Shown: positions 1 to 5,068 of the stretch, piece by piece | Position numbering within the stretch: the stretch's first letter is position 1 | Layout: the number at the start of each line of letters is the position of its first letter | Origin: Vulcanisaeta distributa | GTDB lineage: Archaea > Thermoproteota > Thermoprotei > Thermoproteales > Thermocladiaceae | Reading direction: 5' to 3' | Assembly: GCA_002506645.1 (NCBI GenBank) | Contig: DAXY01000068.1 | Location: 30,210-35,277, forward strand | Length of the DNA: 5,068 nt | Translations under genes and position numbers: made by a program | The notes under the pieces: model-generated | The model's input: the letters and a program-made list of their open reading frames with translations, nothing else | The model's database searches: none | What the model was told of the DNA's origin: nothing

Positions 1-890
1 GAGTCCAGAACCTCCATAACCTTAATGTCCTCCTTGGACTTCCTCAGAAATAGCCTATGCGTGACTGCGTGGGCAAGCACGTTACCGCCAGCCGGCCTCT
101 TGACCTCTATGTAGCCCATTGGCACGTCGAGAACTTGGTTCGTGAGGACGACATACACGTTATAGGCCTTGGCAATCCTCATGAGCCAGTCAAGGATGTA
201 ATTAAGCCTCTGCTGCCTCTCCGCAAGCCTCTCCCTACCCTTAAACTCGGCCCTGTAGAGCGCTATTATTGAATCAACGACTATGAGCTTGGCATTGGCC
301 TGCTCCACGAGCTTGACAACGTCGAACCTAATCCTATCCTCAAGGTCTGCGGCATTAACCACCTTAATGACGTATATATTGTCCAAAACCTCGTTTGGAT
401 CTAAGTCAAACTTCTGGGCAATGTTGATTATCCTACTTGGTGAGAAGGCCTCCTCAGTGTCTAGGTAAACGGCCGCACCACCAACACCACCCCTATCCTG
501 ACTTAGCTGAACAGTCACTGACAATTGATGACAGAGCTGGGTCTTCCCAGTACCGAACTCACCGGCGAATTCGTAAATGGCCTTAGGCTCTAGACCTCCC
601 TGTAGTAATTCATCAATAGCCCTAACGTTGGTCTTCAACCTGACAATGCCTTCGAAGTTCTTGGCCAAGTCCGTCGCCCTCGAAACCCTATTAGTGCCAA
701 AGACCATGTCCCTGGCCGACCTGAGTATCTTCTCGACTCTGTCAGGCGTCATGTCGGTCAATTCGATGAGCTCCTCAGGGTTGAAGAGGGCCAAGTGCCT
801 AATGCTAAGTATGCCCTTGGACTTGAGTAATTGAGCGGTCTTCGGCCCAATACCCTCTAAATCCTCCAGATCCATGCCCTCCTGAGGCAT
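1..890 (-). CDS. radA: RadA/Rad51-family DNA recombinase, C-terminus cut by window edge
   Basis: RadA is an ATP-dependent recombinase that forms filaments on single-stranded DNA and carries out strand exchange in recombinational repair. The 296 visible codons show the family order. A helix-hairpin-helix DNA-binding domain lies at residues about 8-60 (EGIGPKTA at 12-19). A linker follows at 61-85, then the RecA-type ATPase core with Walker A GEFGTGKT at 110-117, the DTEE glutamate region at 144-147, Walker B LIVVDS at 202-207, loop L1 with GRERLAERQQ near 218-227, and loop L2 ending in RPAGGN at 265-270. The reading frame runs off the window after EVLD; relatives continue with a short PxxPEGE-type tail, so about 20-30 residues are missing. 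ATG 890 is chosen because an in-frame stop lies at 900-902 and a TATA-like box sits about 30 bases upstream. TTG 899 and ATG 875 are weaker alternatives. Several usually conserved residues differ (see findings), so it could be a RadA paralogue rather than the main recombinase. Confidence 0.88.
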   Translation of the reverse strand, partial: MPQEGMDLEDLEGIGPKTAQLLKSKGILSIRHLALFNPEELIELTDMTPDRVEKILRSARDMVFGTNRVSRATDLAKNFEGIVRLKTNVRAIDELLQGGLEPKAIYEFAGEFGTGKTQLCHQLSVTVQLSQDRGGVGGAAVYLDTEEAFSPSRIINIAQKFDLDPNEVLDNIYVIKVVNAADLEDRIRFDVVKLVEQANAKLIVVDSIIALYRAEFKGRERLAERQQRLNYILDWLMRIAKAYNVYVVLTNQVLDVPMGYIEVKRPAGGNVLAHAVTHRLFLRKSKEDIKVMEVLD

Positions 891-918
891 CTCCCTCAAT
901 CATAGCACGCCGCTCAAC

Positions 919-926
919 AATAAATA
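919..926 (-). promoter_or_regulatory. Putative TATA box of the radA-like gene
   Basis: Read on the minus strand this is TATTTATT, preceded a few bases upstream by ACAAAT, which fits the archaeal BRE pattern. Its centre lies about 32 bases upstream of ATG 890, so transcription would begin around 894-898 and leave a leader of only a few bases. It sits in the 80-base divergent gap shared with the exporter gene. The assignment rests on spacing and composition only. Confidence 0.45.
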
Positions 927-940
927 GGTATTTGTTAAGA

Positions 941-948
941 ATTAAAAA
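941..948 (+). promoter_or_regulatory. Putative TATA box of the LysO-like gene
   Basis: ATTAAAAA lies about 26-27 bases upstream of GTG 971, the spacing expected for a leaderless archaeal transcript starting at that codon. A competing box, AATAAATA at 919-926 read on this strand, is spaced equally well for GTG 950. Which box drives which gene cannot be settled from sequence alone. Confidence 0.35.
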
Positions 949-970
949 GGTGGGTCTTTCAGTGATTGGC

Positions 971-1902
<932 letters not shown>

Positions 1903-1906
<4 letters not shown>

Positions 1907-2376
1907 ACCCCCTCGTCAATATTTACCAAGTCCTTAATCATGCCAACCTCCTCCTCCGTGGCCCCTAGCCTACCTATGTCCATGTCCACGAGGAGTCTCG
2001 CCAACGCTATTGCGGCATCCCTAATCGATATGACGCCGACGACCCTACCATCCTCATCAACTATTGGTAGGTGCCTAAACCCGTGCTTCGCCATTATGTG
2101 GACTGCCTTTATTAGGCTCGCGTCCTCATTAAGGACAATGACGTCCCTAGTCATAACATCACCAACCGTTAAAGCATCCAGGTTCGCATTATTCGCAATC
2201 AACCTCAGTAGATCCCTCTCAGTGAAGACGCCAATGGCCCTACCCTCCTCATTAACCACTATTATTGAGCCAATATTCCTCTCGTTCATTAACTTAACAA
2301 CACTGACTAGGGGCTCGTCATCCTTAACGGTTATGAGGACCTCCCTCATCACGTCCCTCACGCGCGGTATTACCAT
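1903..2376 (-). CDS. Stand-alone CBS-pair (Bateman module) protein
   Basis: The 157-residue protein consists almost entirely of two CBS domains. CBS1 covers about residues 7-62, from RDVM to the GVFTERDLLR motif at 49-58, where T52 and D55 fit the ribose/phosphate-binding GxxTxxD pattern. CBS2 covers about 71-130, from VGDVM through RHLPIVDEDGRVVG to GVISIRD at 114-120, with S117 and D120 in the same places. A short acidic C-terminal tail follows. No catalytic, membrane or DNA-binding domain is attached. Such modules bind adenine nucleotides or related ligands (AMP, ATP, SAM) and act as sensors for partner proteins; the ligand and partner here are unknown. ATG 2376 is supported by a strong TATA box 29 bases upstream, implying a nearly leaderless mRNA. 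The gene lies downstream of atpI on the same strand with a 58-base spacer, so read-through from atpI is possible, but it has its own promoter. Similar proteins are often mis-annotated as IMP dehydrogenase; that barrel domain is absent. Confidence 0.92.
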
Positions 2377-2400
2377 GCAATTATAAGTACTCCCGAGGTC

Positions 2401-2409
2401 TTATATATA
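2401..2409 (-). promoter_or_regulatory. TATA box of the CBS-pair gene
   Basis: On the minus strand this reads TATATATAA, preceded directly by the BRE-like, A-rich ATAAAAAG. Its centre is 29 bases from the A of ATG 2376, so the transcript should start within a few bases of the start codon. It is the strongest promoter-like sequence in the window. A second AT-rich stretch, ATATAAAAAG at 2410-2419, is taken here as the BRE but could act as an alternative box starting transcription about ten bases earlier. Confidence 0.65.
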
Positions 2410-2434
2410 CTTTTTATATCGGGCCATGCCGTGC

Positions 2435-4957
2435 TTAAACAATGAGGAGCCTAACCCACCTTAAACCCAGCGTAAATGGCATGAACAATATGCCGGCGCC
2501 GCTGAAGAACTTCGTATACATCTCATAGAAGTGAAGCCTTAGGCTTTGCACGAAGGCCACGAAGCCCTCCCCTAGTATTATCAATAAGTTAAATACTATC
2601 AGTACCGCAAGGCCGGCCGGCGTGAATAGGCCCAGGGAGACCGCCCATGCGTATGTCATTGCCGTGAAGACCGCGTGCATTATAGCCACTATGCTCAGCC
2701 TCATGAATGATATTGTGTTGGTTAAGCTCGGTATTGCAGCCTCGGCACTAACCTCAACGGCCAACTGCGCAGCACTAAATCCCGGAACACCCCTGTACTT
2801 AGCCCTGAAGTGAAATAGCGAGTATATTAGTATTGCCAATAGGGCAAATACGGCATATGCCCAGTACCACATTAAGTCCCTTATCGCATTAAATAGGGGA
2901 TAGAGGGGCTGTAGTAATGGCGCCTTCTCGCCAATTATTATGACGGGCACAAACCCAGGCCCCATTAGGGCAAGTACTAGGAACGTGAAGAAGAAGAATA
3001 ACGGTATGTAGAACCCCACGGCTAAGTCCCTCTCACCACCCCTGTAGGCATTAATTGCCTTAAGCGCGAAGGCCAGTAGTAGCGACACTATGCCTACCAT
3101 TATCGAAACCGCCAGCATTGCATAAATTGAACCAGAAAGAACCTCCAACGTGGTTTCATGAACGTGAACAAGCCTAAAGGGTGCTGGGAGTACTTCTATC
3201 CCAAATATCGTACCACTCTCCACGAAGGTGAAGATTATCGACCAAATACCCGCCATGAGGAATATCAACCCCCACATGGAGTACTTACCACCAAATATTG
3301 AGCGTAGGAAGGCGTTGGGTCCATTATACCTAGACCTGTATAGGGCGTAGCCGAATAGGGATAATACCACGCCATGGCCCAGGTCTGGGTACATCCAACC
3401 GTAAAATGCTGGGAATAGGATGAATGTTAATATTACTGGGCTTATCTCCATATACTTGGGTATACCGTACATATACGTTATCTTCTTAAAGGCATCGATG
3501 GGCCTTGGATACTCCTCAAGCGTTGGCGCCCTCTCCGGCTCTATCTCCTTGACATAAACCACCCTACTCTCCTTCCTAACCCTCGCATCTATGGCTAATT
3601 TACTAATTAACGATGCCAGTAAGTCATCGAACTTACTCGATAGGCCCTCCTTGATGTAGCCCGATATTGTTACCACATCGCCACTCACCTTATTAATCCC
3701 ATCAATGCCGTACGTGGAGACCTCATTAAACTCCTTAACGAACTCCTCATACTCCCTCTCCAGGTCCTTAAGCCTTGCCCTTAGATCCGTTAATTCCCTA
3801 CCCGTTAATTCAAAGGCCGACTTAACATCAACTAGGTAGTCCCTGCCTACCTCATAAACCTCCCTACCCAGCGACTTCGCGTCTAACCCATCCGGTGGCT
3901 CCACGAGCATGAGCAGCGATAGGTCCGTGCCCTCAATATCACGCTTAATGTACATAAGCCCCTTAATGCCGTCCTCATAAACACCGCCTTTAACCACAAA
4001 GACCCTTACCCTCAACTTACTAAGTCCCTCGAGGGAAATGCCCACCCTCTTCATGTACCCCAGGGCCTCGTGAACCACCTCTAATTCCCTAATCCTGTTC
4101 CTGACCTCATTCACTGAATTAACCAATTGAGCTAATCTATCGCCAATGTCCTTACCCTCAGGTACTGCCGAGTCCATGTACTGCCTAACTATGTTCGTCA
4201 CGGTACTGGAAAGGTCAATAATGGCATATGCCCTATCACTGACCTTGACCAGGAAGTTGCGGAAATCCTGCTCAAGCTTGCCCAACCTACCCTCCAACTC
4301 GGCCAGCCTATTTCTCATCGAGTTTAGATCAACATTGCTGGGTACCTCAAGTGGGTTCGTGTTGAATAGCTTGTACGCATTTAGTAGGCCCTGCCTAGCC
4401 CACTCTGGGTATATGACAAGTGCGTAGAACCTCTCCTGAACCTTAACAGAAATTGCCTCAGCGCCGTAGTTAGTAACTGCGCTCCTAAACTCGCCGAAAT
4501 CCTCCTCACTCAGGGGAACAATATCGATTAGGAAGTGTCTCAACCTCTCCATAATGACGTCGCCAACGCTCGATATCACATCAACGATACCCCTCAACTT
4601 CATGTACTCGTTCCTAACGCCCTCGATTGCGTCCAGGTACTGCCTAATCCTGGTGAGTAGGTCCTCCCCATCCTCAATTATGTACTCAAGGAGTTCATTA
4701 AATAGGCTGATCCTGACCTCATGGGGTGCCGTCGGCGGCGGTATTGAGTATTGACTCAATATCCTACTTAACTCCCTGGATATGTCCTCAACTTTCCTAA
4801 TTTTCTCGGCGTACTTAGTCGGCACCCTGGGCGCCGGTATTGCGCTTGGTCTCGTTATTGGCATGAAGTAGCCGGTATTTCCTATATTCATCAATAGGTC
4901 AAAGGCATGCTCTGAGGGCAGCGCGATCTTGTACTCAATGAGTCTCGCTATTGGCAT
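2435..4957 (-). CDS. atpI: A-type (V-type) ATP synthase subunit I / a-subunit
   Basis: This 840-residue protein is the membrane stator subunit that forms the proton half-channels against the rotor ring and holds the peripheral stalks. Residues 1-482 form a cytoplasmic arm that opens with the family's short alpha/beta start. It contains long charged helices (about 48-70, 85-140, 208-300, 383-415) and ends with SGYIKEG at 432-438 and ERAPTLEEYPRP at 475-486, followed by MYGIPKYMEISP. The membrane part (about 505-840) has roughly eight helices, including the family's glycine-rich DLGHG at 525-529. R753, in SFMRLSIVAIMHA, corresponds to the essential channel arginine (yeast Vph1 R735). R807, in SLRLHFYEMYTKFF, corresponds to Vph1 R799. 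ATG 4957 is supported by a TATA-like box 28-29 bases upstream, suggesting a leaderless mRNA. Many archaeal homologues have about 650-700 residues; the excess is all in the cytoplasmic arm. No other ATPase subunit gene is visible in the window. Confidence 0.95.
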   Translation of the reverse strand: MPIARLIEYKIALPSEHAFDLLMNIGNTGYFMPITRPSAIPAPRVPTKYAEKIRKVEDISRELSRILSQYSIPPPTAPHEVRISLFNELLEYIIEDGEDLLTRIRQYLDAIEGVRNEYMKLRGIVDVISSVGDVIMERLRHFLIDIVPLSEEDFGEFRSAVTNYGAEAISVKVQERFYALVIYPEWARQGLLNAYKLFNTNPLEVPSNVDLNSMRNRLAELEGRLGKLEQDFRNFLVKVSDRAYAIIDLSSTVTNIVRQYMDSAVPEGKDIGDRLAQLVNSVNEVRNRIRELEVVHEALGYMKRVGISLEGLSKLRVRVFVVKGGVYEDGIKGLMYIKRDIEGTDLSLLMLVEPPDGLDAKSLGREVYEVGRDYLVDVKSAFELTGRELTDLRARLKDLEREYEEFVKEFNEVSTYGIDGINKVSGDVVTISGYIKEGLSSKFDDLLASLISKLAIDARVRKESRVVYVKEIEPERAPTLEEYPRPIDAFKKITYMYGIPKYMEISPVILTFILFPAFYGWMYPDLGHGVVLSLFGYALYRSRYNGPNAFLRSIFGGKYSMWGLIFLMAGIWSIIFTFVESGTIFGIEVLPAPFRLVHVHETTLEVLSGSIYAMLAVSIMVGIVSLLLAFALKAINAYRGGERDLAVGFYIPLFFFFTFLVLALMGPGFVPVIIIGEKAPLLQPLYPLFNAIRDLMWYWAYAVFALLAILIYSLFHFRAKYRGVPGFSAAQLAVEVSAEAAIPSLTNTISFMRLSIVAIMHAVFTAMTYAWAVSLGLFTPAGLAVLIVFNLLIILGEGFVAFVQSLRLHFYEMYTKFFSGAGILFMPFTLGLRWVRLLIV

Positions 4958-4981
4958 TCAGCAAGCAGGAACCCGTTATAG

Positions 4982-4989
4982 AATTTAAA
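4982..4989 (-). promoter_or_regulatory. Putative TATA box of atpI
   Basis: TTTAAATT on the minus strand, with the BRE-like GGAAAT a few bases upstream, lies 28-29 bases from the A of ATG 4957. That is the same spacing as for the CBS gene and predicts a leader of zero to two bases. It suggests atpI can be transcribed independently of whatever lies beyond the right edge. Confidence 0.5.
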
Positions 4990-5030
4990 CATTATTTCCA
5001 CGTCCACCAACTGCCCATAACCTCGGCAGC

Positions 5031-5048
5031 CACGGCATATAGGCCGTG
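5031..5048. repeat. 18-bp interrupted palindrome upstream of atpI
   Basis: CACGGC at 5031-5036 and GCCGTG at 5043-5048 are perfect 6-bp inverted arms around the 6-base spacer ATATAG. It lies about 75-90 bases upstream of the atpI start, beyond the TATA box. It could be an operator for a dimeric regulator or a weak hairpin at the end of a neighbouring transcript. A match this short can also arise by chance. Confidence 0.4.
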
Positions 5049-5068
5049 TATAAACCGAGTAATGGGAC

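Larger units (their letters stand above)
4958..5068. other. Upstream region of atpI, coding status unresolved
   Basis: These 111 bases hold the atpI promoter box and an interrupted palindrome. All three minus-strand frames stay open from the right edge for a while. One ends with a TAA at 4985-4987 after 27 codons, another at 4992-4994 after 24 codons, and the third runs almost to the atpI start. Any of them could be the tail of a gene lying beyond the window, but none shows a recognisable motif. On the plus strand an ATG at 5062 could begin a divergent gene, but only two codons are visible. Confidence 0.3.

Noticed and set aside
873..890. Internal ATG 875 with AGGAGG just upstream as an alternative radA start
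   Set aside because: The purine-rich run is only two bases from the ATG, too close for a normal ribosome-binding site, and the TATA spacing favours ATG 890.
2330..2365. GTGATGA on the minus strand near the CBS gene start, resembling a C box of a C/D-box guide RNA
   Set aside because: No D box (CTGA) lies at a suitable distance, and the bases encode the conserved start of the first CBS domain.
1940..2386. Long plus-strand open frame opposite the CBS gene
   Set aside because: It is serine/threonine/leucine-rich, typical of an antisense shadow, and the minus-strand CBS domains are unambiguous.

Overview
The window looks like chromosomal DNA from a hyperthermophilic crenarchaeon of the order Thermoproteales, perhaps close to Vulcanisaeta or Caldivirga. 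The evidence is a RadA-type recombinase, an archaeal/vacuolar-type ATPase subunit I, a stand-alone CBS-pair protein, heavy AGG/ATA codon use, and TATA-like boxes placed so that mRNAs would be leaderless or nearly so. The genus is an inference from gene content and style, not from a marker comparison.

Layout, left to right. (1) Bases 1-890, minus strand: a RadA/Rad51-family recombinase, complete at its N-terminus and cut by the window edge roughly 20-30 residues before its expected C-terminus. (2) Bases 891-970: a short divergent promoter region with two AT-rich boxes. (3) About 971-1906, plus strand: a LysO/DUF340-family membrane protein, probably an amino acid (lysine) exporter. (4) Bases 1903-2376, minus strand: a 157-residue protein made of two CBS domains, whose stop codon interlocks with that of the exporter gene. 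(5) Bases 2377-2434: a promoter spacer with a strong TATA box. (6) Bases 2435-4957, minus strand: the large 840-residue subunit I (a-subunit, AtpI/NtpI) of the A-type ATP synthase. (7) Bases 4958-5068: an upstream region with a TATA-like box, an 18-bp interrupted palindrome, and possibly the tail of another minus-strand gene.

The four genes do not form an evident pathway or single operon. Each has its own promoter-like box, and the strands switch twice. They cover recombinational repair, amino acid export, nucleotide or energy sensing, and proton-driven ATP synthesis. There is no mobile element, CRISPR array, tRNA or rRNA.

I see no undescribed multi-gene system. The points most worth a second look are the departures of the RadA-like protein from canonical RadA (notably loss of the FxxA phenylalanine), the unusually long and possibly duplicated cytoplasmic arm of AtpI, and the compact regulatory architecture.
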